A DNA stretch of 64,000 nt from Cupriavidus numazuensis (GTDB lineage Bacteria; Pseudomonadota; Gammaproteobacteria; Burkholderiales; Burkholderiaceae), in assembly GCF_905397435.1 (NCBI RefSeq), contig NZ_CAJPVI010000026.1, positions 59,621-123,620 of the forward strand, written 5' to 3'. The position numbers and the translations under genes were made by a program. The notes below the pieces were generated by a model, which saw only the letters and a list, made by a program, of their open reading frames with translations, did not search any database and had not been told where the DNA came from. This document shows, one piece after another, positions 15,735 through 24,190 of the stretch (its first letter is position 1; each line of letters starts with the position of its first letter).

Positions 15735-17045
15735 ATGAACCATCCCGCGCCACAGTTGTTTTCCGCCCCCGTCTACAGCTCCAGCCAGGAAGCACTGGTT
15801 GCCGCCGCCGCATTGCCTGTCGTGATCTATGGCTATCCGCTGATCGAGACCTTGCGCACCTGCCGCATACAGACCTCGGTCAGCACGGCAACCGGCTATG
15901 GCCGCGCGCCGGTCAATACGTTGTCGGCCAGCGAACGCCAGTGGACGCATGAAGACCGCGACGTCGTCACGCCCGCCAATGACCTGCTGTACTTCTGCGG
16001 CTGGATCAACCTCGCCGACGGACCGGTCACGCTGCGTGTGCCGCCGCTGCCCCAGCGCGACCGCTATTACGTCGTGGAACTGCTCGACGCCTGGACCAAC
16101 AACTTCGAGAACCTCGGTCCGCGCAACGTGCCCGCCGAAGGCGGCACGGTGACGCTGGTCGGCCCCGGCCAGCAGGCCACGGGGAGCCATGTGGTGGCGT
16201 GCCCGACTTCGCTGGTCTGGCTGCTGGGCCGCGTGCTGGTGCAGGGCCCCGCCGACCTGGCCGCGGCGCATGCGTTCGAAAGCGGCTTTGCGCTCGATGC
16301 GCCTGCGAAGACAGTGCCTGAATGCTTGCGCGCCTGGAGCGACACTGGCAACGAAGCGCTCGATTTCTTCCAGAACCTGTTCAACGCACTGCGCGAGTAC
16401 CCGCCCGCCGAACGCGAGCAGGGCGTGCTGACGCTGCTGCGCAAGGCCGGCCTGAAGCTCGAGGGCGAGATCGACATCGCCGGCCTGCGCGCCGAAGTCC
16501 GTGCCGGCCTGGAGAACGCGTATCGTCAGGCCCTGCAGGTGATCGAGGCACATACGCGCAGCCAGGGTCGCAAGAGCTGGGGCTACAGCATGAAGCTCGG
16601 GCTCTATGGCGACGACTGGCTGCAGCGTGCCTGCACCGCGATGAAGGGCCTGGGCGCGTTGCGGGCCGACGAGGCGATCTACGCGATGGCCGATTTCGAT
16701 GCCGATGGCGAACCGCTGCGTGGCGAGCACATGTACGAGCTGCGCTTCCCGCCCGGCATGCTGCCGCCCGCGCAGGCGTTCTGGTCGGTGTCGCTGTATG
16801 GCGAGGACCGCTTCTTCAGCGCCAACGAGATTGGTCGCTACGCCGTGGGCGACCGCACGCCCGGCCTGCGCATGGAGCCGGACGGCGGCCTGGTCATCCC
16901 GATCTCGCACCAGCGGCCGGCGCACGCAGAGAACTGGCTGCCGGCGCCCGCGGGCTCCTTCTATCTGATCCTGCGTCTCTACCACCCGGCACCGGCCTTT
17001 ATCGAAGGCCAGTACCGCATCCCCGCAGTGCGCCGCGTTTCCTGA
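15735..17045 (+). CDS. DUF1254/DUF1214 domain protein
   Basis: A 436-residue protein. The N-terminal half carries DUF1254-type sequence (PVVIYGYPLIETLRTCR; DVVTPANDLLYFCGWINLADGPV; RYYVVELLDAWTNNFENLG). The C-terminal third matches DUF1214 (MLPPAQAFWSVSLYGED onward). There is no clear signal peptide, unlike many family members. The biochemical function of the family is not established. Its place between two solute receptors in an operon led by an acyl-CoA synthetase suggests a role in substrate handling or a first conversion step, but this is inference. Confidence 0.82.
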   Translation: MNHPAPQLFSAPVYSSSQEALVAAAALPVVIYGYPLIETLRTCRIQTSVSTATGYGRAPVNTLSASERQWTHEDRDVVTPANDLLYFCGWINLADGPVTLRVPPLPQRDRYYVVELLDAWTNNFENLGPRNVPAEGGTVTLVGPGQQATGSHVVACPTSLVWLLGRVLVQGPADLAAAHAFESGFALDAPAKTVPECLRAWSDTGNEALDFFQNLFNALREYPPAEREQGVLTLLRKAGLKLEGEIDIAGLRAEVRAGLENAYRQALQVIEAHTRSQGRKSWGYSMKLGLYGDDWLQRACTAMKGLGALRADEAIYAMADFDADGEPLRGEHMYELRFPPGMLPPAQAFWSVSLYGEDRFFSANEIGRYAVGDRTPGLRMEPDGGLVIPISHQRPAHAENWLPAPAGSFYLILRLYHPAPAFIEGQYRIPAVRRVS

Positions 17046-17057
17046 GGAGCGAGGTCC

Positions 17058-18071
17058 ATGAAGCTCAAGACAGACGACAACGCCATATCGCGCAGGGCCA
17101 TGCTGGCCCGCATGCGCGACCTGTTGCTGCTGGGCGCGGCGCCCGCGCTGGCGCCATGGAGCGCGCTGGCGCAGGCCTATCCGTCGCGCACGGTGCGGCT
17201 GATTTCCCCGTACGGGCCGGGCGGGTCCAACGATACCTCGGCCCGGCTGCTGGCCGAGGCGCTGAGCCGCAAGTACGGCCAGCAGTTCGTGGTCGAGAAC
17301 AAGCCGGGGGCCGGCACCCGCGTCGCCAACGAAACGCTCGCACGTTCCGCACCGGATGGCTACACGCTGCTGTGGGCCGCCGCGCCGTTCGCCATCAACA
17401 CGGCGGCCGGCCTGCCGCAGCAGTACGACATCCACAAGGATTTCGTGGCGGTGGGCCCGCGCGTGGTCGGCCCGGTCTTCCTGATCGTCAAGGCCGATTC
17501 GCCGGTGCGCACGGTTGCGGACTTCGTGCGGATGGCGCGCGCAAAGCCTGGCGGCGCCACGTTTGCCTCGCCCGGCGCCGGCTCGGGGCCGCACCTGACC
17601 GCGGAACTGTTCGCCGCACAGGCGAAGTTCAAGGTGCTGAACGTGCACTACCGTGGCGACGCGACGGCCTACACGGAACTGCTGGCCGGCCGCGTGGACG
17701 CCACGCTGACGGCGATCACGTCCGCGCTGCCGTTCATCAAGGCCGGCCAGTTGCGCGTGCTGGCCGTGGCGTCGGAGCAGCGCACGCCGGTCTATCCGGA
17801 TGCGCCGACCTTCGCCGAGCAGGGGTTCCCCGGTGTGGTCGGCTACGGTTGGTTCGGCCTGCTGGCCCCGGCGCGCACGCCAGCTGCCATCGTCCAGCAG
17901 ATCAACCGCGATGCCAGCGCCGTGCTCGCGGACAGCGATGTCCGCAACAAGCTCACGGCGCTGGGGCTGCAGCCCGAGCCCGGTGACAGCGCGAGCTTCG
18001 CGCGGTTTATCGATGAGGAAGTGCGCAAGTGGGGCACTGTGATCAAGACCAGCGGCGTGGTGCTGGAGTAG
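17058..18071 (+). CDS. Bug/TctC-family periplasmic solute receptor
   Basis: A 337-residue receptor starting 12 bp after the DUF1254 gene. It has an unusually long leader with a clear SRRAML twin-arginine motif and a cleavage site near LAQA. The mature start YPSRTVRLISPYGPGGSNDTSARLL is Bug-like, although Lys of the common YPxKP motif is replaced by Arg-Thr. It is the second receptor in the same operon as the one at 14687, which suggests two related ligands or recent duplication followed by divergence. It converges on the MBL-fold gene, with 31 bp between the stops. Confidence 0.9.
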   Translation: MKLKTDDNAISRRAMLARMRDLLLLGAAPALAPWSALAQAYPSRTVRLISPYGPGGSNDTSARLLAEALSRKYGQQFVVENKPGAGTRVANETLARSAPDGYTLLWAAAPFAINTAAGLPQQYDIHKDFVAVGPRVVGPVFLIVKADSPVRTVADFVRMARAKPGGATFASPGAGSGPHLTAELFAAQAKFKVLNVHYRGDATAYTELLAGRVDATLTAITSALPFIKAGQLRVLAVASEQRTPVYPDAPTFAEQGFPGVVGYGWFGLLAPARTPAAIVQQINRDASAVLADSDVRNKLTALGLQPEPGDSASFARFIDEEVRKWGTVIKTSGVVLE

Positions 18072-18102
18072 CCGCGCCAGGACGCACGCCGCAGGCCGGC
18101 GC

Positions 18103-19356
18103 TCAGTGGATGCCGAAGGTATCCGCTGCGCCGTTTTCCAGCATGTCGGCAGCGGCGCCGTACAGGCTGCGGGACACGTAGCTCCGTACCTCGCCCGCAC
18201 GCTGGCGCAGCCACGCGGCCTTGAGCCGGCGGGCTTCGGCCAGCGTGGGCGCGTCACCGGGCGCGAGTGCGAGCACATCGATCACGTGCAGCGCCAGCTG
18301 GATCTCGCCGCGCGTGGCCAGCGACTGCGCGTGGCGGATCAGCGCGCCGTGGTCGGCCACTGCGGCGGCGATTTCGGCCGCGGCTTGCTCGGGCGCGGCA
18401 GGGTGCAGCGAGGTCGCGTTGCGGTCCCACCAGCCATTCTCAGAGCGATAGATATCGCGCGCGATATAGCTCGGATCGCCGTACGTGGGCCGCATCCAGG
18501 GCTGGTCGAACAGTTCCGCGGGCGGCTTGAGCGCGGCAAGCATCTGGCGCTCGTTGCAGCCCGCGTTCATGAGCCGGACCACTTCCGCTCGCAGCCAGCG
18601 CAGCGCGCGCGCCGTCTGGCACAGCACGCGTTCGCATTCGTCCGCGCCGCGCAGCGTGGGGCCGAACTCGCGCACGACGGTGCGCGGTCCCAGCGCGGCC
18701 ATGCGTTCGAGCGTTTCGGCCCAGCGCACGGTATCGCGCAGCGTGCGGAACGGCGTGCCGACGTTGGGAATGGAATCGATGACGGCCGGGCCGCCATACA
18801 GCAGCCGCCGTCCCGGCAGCCAGACCGCGACGGCGTCGTCGGTCTCCGATGGCGCCCACAGGATCTCCGCACGGCCATTGCCGTGGCCAATCGTCACGCC
18901 GTCGGCAAAGGTCTCGGTGGGCGCGGTGTGGCCGAGCTTGCCCGCCATGGCGCCGGCAGGGCGGCGGAACTGGATCTCGGCCATGCGTTCCTGCATGCGG
19001 CTGGTTTCGCGATAGCGCGCCTGGCGTGCCAGCACGTTCACGTGGGCGAGCACGCGTGGCGCGGGCTCGCCGCGTGCGGCAGCATGGTCGAGCCATTGCT
19101 GCAGACCGGCGTTGTAGCCCATATGGCCGTGGCTGTAGCAGATCGCCAGCACCGGCAGGCTGGTCTGCGTGCGCAGCGCGTCGATCATGCCGGCGGTGAC
19201 GCGCCCGCCCGGGCCGCTGTCGACTACCAGCAGGCCGCCGCCGACATCCGCTACAAAGCTCTGCCCTTGCCCGTGCAACAGCCAGACACCGTCGTCGATG
19301 GCTTCGATGCCGGTGCCCGTTACCAGCGCGACGGCCCTTTCCTCGAGATCCTGCAT
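18103..19356 (-). CDS. Alkylsulfatase-like metallo-beta-lactamase-fold protein with altered metal motifs
   Basis: A 417-residue protein. I chose ATG 19356, which follows GAAAGGAGTC; a start 6 codons upstream lacks support. The N-terminal MBL-like domain (about 25-260) and the C-terminal alkylsulfatase dimerisation-type region (from about 270: RPTYGDPSYIARDIYRSENGWW) resemble SdsA-type alkylsulfatases and relatives. The usual HxHxDH metal motif reads HGHMGY here (in CYSHGHMGYN), and the usual GHG-P segment reads EFGPTLRG. So at least three expected ligands are missing, and classical zinc-dependent sulfatase activity is doubtful. It is transcribed opposite to the flanking operons. No signal peptide is seen. 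Confidence 0.75.
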   Translation of the reverse strand: MQDLEERAVALVTGTGIEAIDDGVWLLHGQGQSFVADVGGGLLVVDSGPGGRVTAGMIDALRTQTSLPVLAICYSHGHMGYNAGLQQWLDHAAARGEPAPRVLAHVNVLARQARYRETSRMQERMAEIQFRRPAGAMAGKLGHTAPTETFADGVTIGHGNGRAEILWAPSETDDAVAVWLPGRRLLYGGPAVIDSIPNVGTPFRTLRDTVRWAETLERMAALGPRTVVREFGPTLRGADECERVLCQTARALRWLRAEVVRLMNAGCNERQMLAALKPPAELFDQPWMRPTYGDPSYIARDIYRSENGWWDRNATSLHPAAPEQAAAEIAAAVADHGALIRHAQSLATRGEIQLALHVIDVLALAPGDAPTLAEARRLKAAWLRQRAGEVRSYVSRSLYGAAADMLENGAADTFGIH

Positions 19357-19750
19357 GCGTGACTCCTTTCGCAAAATGGTGAATCCGGCTGGCCGCCATG
19401 CATGTCCATGGCAGCCGTCTTCAGCACGAATTTCAGGGCAAGCGGCCGAGGATTGGGATAGGGGAAACTCCGCTCCGCCGCTCCCCGATCACCCGTCGGG
19501 CCAGCGCTGGCGCGGCCCGCCGGCCGTTCGGGTTGGCGCCGTGTAAACCGGTGGTTAGCAGCGAGCATTGCGCGGCAGTTCCCCGCAGGCGCGGGACGCG
19601 CTAGCGCATACCCGGCAGCCGGGATAACCCCGAGGTGCTAACCACAGGTTTACGCGGCAGCGATCCTGCCATCTGCCGCAAACGCCGCTGCTGCCGCATG
19701 ATCCTTTCGCATCATCGCAACGCCGGGCAAACCGGCATGGAGTCCATGGC
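19357..19750. other. Divergent 394-bp intergenic region with a long-range inverted repeat
   Basis: This gap separates the MBL-fold gene (minus) from the CoA-transferase operon (plus). No convincing open frame is present. Its main feature is a pair of 18-bp sequences in inverted orientation at 19543-19560 and 19636-19653 that differ at one base. The rest is GC-rich with no clear sigma-70 hexamers. Confidence 0.6.
19543..19653. promoter_or_regulatory. Paired inverted 18-bp operator-like sites
   Basis: GTAAACCGGTGGTTAGCA at 19543-19560 is the reverse complement, with one mismatch, of TGCTAACCACAGGTTTAC at 19636-19653. The centres are 93 bp apart, about nine helical turns. Each half is itself an imperfect dyad (TAAACC-GGT-GGTTA). 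The arrangement suits a regulator that loops DNA between the divergent genes. Confidence 0.5.
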
Positions 19751-20968
19751 ATGGCAAGCCGGCAAGACCTGCCCCTCGCAGGCATTCGGGTAGCGGAGTT
19801 TGGGCAGTTCATCGCGGCGCCAGGCGCGGCCATGATGCTGGCCGATCTCGGCGCCGACGTGGTCAAGGTGGAAGCGCTGCGCGGCGACAGCGCGCGGCGT
19901 TTCGACGGCACCAGCGCGCAGAGTCCGATGTTCCTCGCGTACAACCGTGGCAAGCGCGGCATCGCGCTGGACCTGCGCAGCAGCGGCGGCGTGGAAGCCG
20001 CGCGGCGGCTCGCGCTGGCCAGCGACGTGGTGCTGCATAACACGCGTCACGGCGTGATGGAAGCGCTGGGGCTGGATGCCGCGACGCTGCGCGCTGAGAA
20101 AACCGAACTGATTCATGCATCGATCAGCGGCTTCGGCACGCGCGGACCGTCGCGCTCGCGGCCGGGGCTCGATATCGCCGCGCAGGCCGAAAGCGGCATG
20201 ATGTCCGTGACCGGCGAAGCCGGCGGACAGCCGCTGAAGGCGGGCTTTGCACTGATCGACGCGGCTACCGCACTGGCTGCTGCCAACGCGATTCTCGCCG
20301 CGCTGTTTCGCCGCCTCCGTACCGGCAAGGGCGAAACCATCGAGACGTCGCTATTGCAGGTTGGCGTGCAACTGCAGGCGCAGTTGTGGGCGGAGTACCA
20401 ATGCTCGGGCGCGCTGCCTGTGCGCAGCGGCAACAGCCAGCCCAAGGCCGCACCTGCGGCGGATGTCATCGCAGTGGCCGATGGCCATGTGGTGTTGTCC
20501 GCGTATCTCGACGAACACTGGGCGCGCCTGTGCGAAGCGATCGGTAATCCCGCGCTCGCGCAGGATCCGCGCTTCGCCAGCAATGCACTGCGCGTGCAGA
20601 ACCGTCCGGCGCTGCTCGCGATCCTGCACGATGCGCTGCGCCAATTGAGCGGCGACGCTGCGCGTGCGCTGCTCGAACGCCATCAGGTCGTGGTTGGCGT
20701 GGTGCGCAATTACCACCAGGTCGGCGCCAGTGCGGATGTGCGCGCCAGCGGCATCCTGCGCGCGGTTGGCAATGGCGAAGGCGGCCTGCTCGAACTGCCG
20801 GGGCTGCCGTTCTCGATGGCGAGCCTGCAAGGGGACGATATTCCTGCTGTGCCTCGGCTGGGCCAGCACACCACGGAAGTGCTGACCGAGCTTGGCTACG
20901 GTGCCACTGAAATTGATGAACTGGCCTGCGCCGGCGCCATTGGCTGCGAGCAAGGAGCGATTGCATGA
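19751..20968 (+). CDS. Class III (CaiB/BaiF family) CoA-transferase
   Basis: A 405-residue protein of family III CoA-transferases. The N-terminal signature (GIRVAEFGQFIAAPGAAMMLADLGADVVKVE) and the RPGLDIAAQAESGMM motif are present. Asp141 in the latter is the expected acyl-anhydride-forming catalytic residue. These enzymes move CoA from one acyl-CoA to an acid without ATP. It is the first gene of an operon with a hydratase-like protein, two acyl-CoA dehydrogenases, a receptor and a porin. It probably activates the operon's substrate using succinyl-CoA or acetyl-CoA; the identity of the substrate is unknown. Confidence 0.9.
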   Translation: MASRQDLPLAGIRVAEFGQFIAAPGAAMMLADLGADVVKVEALRGDSARRFDGTSAQSPMFLAYNRGKRGIALDLRSSGGVEAARRLALASDVVLHNTRHGVMEALGLDAATLRAEKTELIHASISGFGTRGPSRSRPGLDIAAQAESGMMSVTGEAGGQPLKAGFALIDAATALAAANAILAALFRRLRTGKGETIETSLLQVGVQLQAQLWAEYQCSGALPVRSGNSQPKAAPAADVIAVADGHVVLSAYLDEHWARLCEAIGNPALAQDPRFASNALRVQNRPALLAILHDALRQLSGDAARALLERHQVVVGVVRNYHQVGASADVRASGILRAVGNGEGGLLELPGLPFSMASLQGDDIPAVPRLGQHTTEVLTELGYGATEIDELACAGAIGCEQGAIA

Positions 20969-21675
20969 GTGAAGCGGCAACAACCTCACCGGTACTGCTG
21001 GAGCGTCATGCCGGCTGGACCGAGATCGTGCTGAACCGGCCGGAGCGGCGCAATGCCATCGACAACGCGCTTGCGCACGCACTGGCTGCCACAATCGACA
21101 GCGTCAACGCCGACGACAGCACGCGTGCCGTGCTGCTGCGCGGCGCCGATGGCGCGTTCTGTTCGGGACTGGATCTGAAGGCGCTGCAGGTCGAGCCGGA
21201 CGGCATGGAAAAGTTCGCGCAGGTCTGGGAGCGTGTGCACTTGTCGTTGCTGCAGAGCGAGAAGGCGTGGATCGTGGCGCTGGAGCGCCATGCGGTCAAC
21301 GGCGGCGCGGCACTGGCGCTGGCCGGCGACCTGATGGTCTGCGGCGCTGGTGCCTTCCTGCAGATCGGCGAGATCCGCCTTGGCATGGCGGCGCCGCGCA
21401 ATGCGGCATGGCTGGCACTGCGCCATTCCGAAGCGGTTGCCGCGCGGCTTTGCCTGCTTGGCGATCGCGTACCTGCAACTGACCTGCTTCGGCTCGGCGT
21501 TGCCACCGAAGTCACCGACGACACGCAGGTGCTCGACCGCGCGCGCGACCTGGCCGCGACCATTGCCGCATTCCCGGCCGGCGGCGTGACCGCGATCAAG
21601 CGCGGCATGCGTGCCGCCAGCACGCGCATGGCGCTGCCGCAGTGGCTCGGCGCCTGCCGCGATACCCACGACTGA
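20965..21675 (+). CDS. Enoyl-CoA hydratase/isomerase family protein (one catalytic Glu missing)
   Basis: A 236-residue crotonase-fold protein whose ATG overlaps the CoA-transferase stop. The oxyanion-hole segment (GAFCSGLDLKALQ) and the LQIGEIRLGM segment are recognisable. Where active hydratases have GGGxE, this protein has NGGAALALAGD, so the first catalytic Glu is Ala; the second (Glu in GEIRLG) is kept. Crotonases with a single Glu are often isomerases, hydrolases or lyases rather than hydratases. It is shorter than typical hydratases (about 255-260). Its partners point to degradation of a branched, cyclic or unsaturated acyl-CoA. Confidence 0.85.
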   Translation: MSEAATTSPVLLERHAGWTEIVLNRPERRNAIDNALAHALAATIDSVNADDSTRAVLLRGADGAFCSGLDLKALQVEPDGMEKFAQVWERVHLSLLQSEKAWIVALERHAVNGGAALALAGDLMVCGAGAFLQIGEIRLGMAAPRNAAWLALRHSEAVAARLCLLGDRVPATDLLRLGVATEVTDDTQVLDRARDLAATIAAFPAGGVTAIKRGMRAASTRMALPQWLGACRDTHD

Positions 21676-21688
21676 AGCGAGATCCCGC

Positions 21689-22912
21689 ATGAGTGAATCC
21701 ATCACGACTGACAGCGAAGCCTCCCTGGAGGCATTCCGTGGCGAGGTGCGCGCCTTTGTCGCGCAGGCCTTGCCGGAAACCGTGCGCGAGAAGGTGCGCC
21801 TCGGCCTTGAGGTCAGCAAGGACGAAATGATCGCCTGGCAGCACCGGCTGGCCGAACGCGGCTGGCTGGCGCCACACTGGCCGCGCGACTGGCAGGGCCT
21901 GGGCTGGAGCGCCGAGCGTCGCGCGGTATTCCAGGAAGAACTTGTGCTTGCCCACGCGCCGGAGACGGGTGGCATCTCGATCGAGATGATCGGACCGATC
22001 CTGATCCGCTACGGCACGCCGGCGCAGCAGCAGTATTTCCTGCCGCGCATTCTCAACCTGGAGCACTGGTGGTGCCAGGGGTATTCGGAGCCCAATGCGG
22101 GCTCGGACCTCGCTTCGCTGAAGACGCATGCGGTGCGCAAGACGCGCGCGGACGGCACCGAAGTCTATGTCGTCAACGGCAGCAAGATCTGGACGTCGTA
22201 CGCGCAGTACGCGGACTGGATCTTCTGCCTGGTGCGGACCGACAGCGCAGCGCGCGCGCAGCAGGGCATCAGCTTCCTGCTGATCGATATGCGCAGCCCC
22301 GGCATCAGCGTGCGGCCGCTGGTGGGCATCCACGGCTGGCACCTGTTCAACCAGGTGTTCTTCGATGATGTCGAGGTGCCCGTCGACCACCGCGTCGGCG
22401 ACGAGAATGCGGGTTGGGGCATCGCCAAGTCGCTGCTCGAGCATGAGCGCCTGAACCTGGCCCGCGTGGCCGAGAACCGGCGCCGCCTGGCCAAGGTGCG
22501 CGCCATTGCCGCGGAAGTCGAAGAGGCCGGGCAGCCGTTGACGGAGCGGCCATGGTTTGCGCGCCGATTCCGCGAACTCGACGTGCGCCTGGAAGCGTTG
22601 GCCGCGACCGTGCTGCGCTTTCGCCAGAGGGCGCGGGCGGGCGAGCGGCTTGGTCCCGAGACCGGCATGCTCAAGCTGCTTGGCAGCCGACTGATCCAGG
22701 ACATCGAGAACCTCGCCGTCGACGCGCTCGGTCCCGGCACGCTCGCCTACGACCGCGCCGCGCACTTCGAGCCGGCGGCGCCACGCGCCGGGCAATCCGC
22801 GTATGCGGCAGCCGCATCCGCCCGGCGTTTCGTGACGCGCGGCTACACCATCGCCGGTGGCTCCAGCGAGATCCAGCACGAACTGCTGGCCAAGCAGGTG
22901 CTTGGGCTCTAA
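21689..22912 (+). CDS. Acyl-CoA dehydrogenase (first of a pair)
   Basis: A 407-residue FAD-dependent acyl-CoA dehydrogenase; ATG 21689 lies 13 bp after the hydratase-like gene. It shows the N-terminal helical domain, the FAD-binding middle domain (QGYSEPNAGSDLASLKTHAV; VNGSKIWTSYAQYADWIFCLVRTD) and the C-terminal GYTIAGGSSEIQHELLAKQVLGL. It introduces a 2,3 double bond into an acyl-CoA and passes electrons to ETF. It is directly followed by a second, more divergent acyl-CoA dehydrogenase. Such adjacent pairs often form heteromeric enzymes acting on bulky or cyclic acyl-CoAs. Confidence 0.92.
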   Translation: MSESITTDSEASLEAFRGEVRAFVAQALPETVREKVRLGLEVSKDEMIAWQHRLAERGWLAPHWPRDWQGLGWSAERRAVFQEELVLAHAPETGGISIEMIGPILIRYGTPAQQQYFLPRILNLEHWWCQGYSEPNAGSDLASLKTHAVRKTRADGTEVYVVNGSKIWTSYAQYADWIFCLVRTDSAARAQQGISFLLIDMRSPGISVRPLVGIHGWHLFNQVFFDDVEVPVDHRVGDENAGWGIAKSLLEHERLNLARVAENRRRLAKVRAIAAEVEEAGQPLTERPWFARRFRELDVRLEALAATVLRFRQRARAGERLGPETGMLKLLGSRLIQDIENLAVDALGPGTLAYDRAAHFEPAAPRAGQSAYAAAASARRFVTRGYTIAGGSSEIQHELLAKQVLGL

Positions 22913-22938
22913 CAAACTCAGCGAAAGGAACGGAACCC

Positions 22939-24096
22939 ATGAGCGATTCCCACGACGACCGCCGCATGCTGCAGGAAAGCGTGCGGCGCTATGTCGAACG
23001 CGACTATGGCTTTGAACAGCGCCGCGCGGCACGGGCGGAGCCGGGCGGCTTCTCGCGCCGGCACTGGCAGGCGTTTGCAGGTTTCGGCTGGCTCGCGCTG
23101 GGCCTGCCAGAAGCCTGTGGCGGGTTTGGTGACGCCGCGGACCAGGCCGTGCTGGCCGAGGCGCTGGGCAGTGCCCAACCCGCCGAGCCGTGGCTGGCCA
23201 ATGCCGCCTTGTGCGGCCCGCTGCTGGCCGCGAGCGGTGACGCCGCGCATGCCGCTACCGCCGCAGCAATGGCGGAGGGCAGGACGATGCTGGCGCTGGC
23301 CGCGTGGGAGCCGCAGGGTCGCTATGACGCGTTCGATGTCGCCACGTCCGCCGAGCCGCGGCACGGCGGCGGCGCCAGCGACTGGATTCTGGATGGCCGC
23401 AAGACGCTGGTGCTGGCTGGTGGAAGCGCCGACATGGTGCTGGTACTGGCGCGCACCAGCGGCCAGCGCCGCGACCGCGACGGCCTCACGCTGTTCGCCG
23501 TGCCCGCCGGCACGCGCGGCATCGCTATTGAAGCATTGCCGACCTACGACGGCCGCCAGACCGCCACGGTCACGCTGCGCCGTGTCAGCGTCCCCGACAG
23601 CGCGCGAGTCGGCGCCGTAGGCGGCGCATGGCCAGGCGTCGAAGCCGCGATCGATCGCGCGACCACCATGGCCTGCGCCGAAGCCGTTGGCACCATGGCG
23701 CGTGCGTTCGAGCTGACGCGCGACTACCTCGTCACGCGTGAGCAGTTCGGCCGGCCGTTGTCCGCGAACCAGGTGATCCGCCACCGGCTGGTCGACCTCT
23801 ATGTCAGCGTGGAACAGGCGCGTGCCATCACGGAAGCGGCCGCCGCCGCGCTGCACGACGATGCGTCAGCGCGAATGCGCGCGGTCTCGCTCGCCAAGGC
23901 CTTCGTCTCGGTCGCGGGACGCGCGCTCGGCGAAGACGCGGTGCAGTTGTACGGCGCGGTCGGCATGACCGACGAGATGGAAGTCGGCCACTGCTACAAG
24001 CGGCTCGCCGCGCTGGCCAATCTGTTTGGCGATGCCGACTGGCACTACGAACGGCTTTCTGCCATCGATTCCGCGACACAGGCGCTGGCCGCCTGA
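22939..24096 (+). CDS. Acyl-CoA dehydrogenase (second, divergent partner)
   Basis: A 385-residue acyl-CoA dehydrogenase. ATG 22939 follows GAAAGGAACGG, 26 bp after the first dehydrogenase. It retains the family fold (RHWQAFAGFGWLALGLPEACGGFG; DYLVTREQFGRPLSANQVIRHRLVDLYV; LYGAVGMTDEMEVGHCYKRLAALANLFGD). The N-terminal and middle domains have diverged, with GGGASDWILDGRKTLVLAG in place of the usual G-K-W-I-T motif. It probably forms an alpha2-beta2 complex with its neighbour, as seen for steroid side-chain dehydrogenases. That quaternary structure is an inference from adjacency and divergence. Confidence 0.9.
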   Translation: MSDSHDDRRMLQESVRRYVERDYGFEQRRAARAEPGGFSRRHWQAFAGFGWLALGLPEACGGFGDAADQAVLAEALGSAQPAEPWLANAALCGPLLAASGDAAHAATAAAMAEGRTMLALAAWEPQGRYDAFDVATSAEPRHGGGASDWILDGRKTLVLAGGSADMVLVLARTSGQRRDRDGLTLFAVPAGTRGIAIEALPTYDGRQTATVTLRRVSVPDSARVGAVGGAWPGVEAAIDRATTMACAEAVGTMARAFELTRDYLVTREQFGRPLSANQVIRHRLVDLYVSVEQARAITEAAAAALHDDASARMRAVSLAKAFVSVAGRALGEDAVQLYGAVGMTDEMEVGHCYKRLAALANLFGDADWHYERLSAIDSATQALAA

Positions 24097-24190
24097 GACG
24101 CATTAACCAGGGCGCCAGCGAGCGCCCGTCGACAACCAGCCGGCAACGCACCGGCATGGGCGGCCAATGCGCCGCCATGGAGACCACATC

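Noticed and set aside
15714..18278. An 854-codon minus-strand open frame over the DUF1254 gene and a receptor gene
   Set aside because: It has no domain and is explained by codon bias of the real plus-strand genes.
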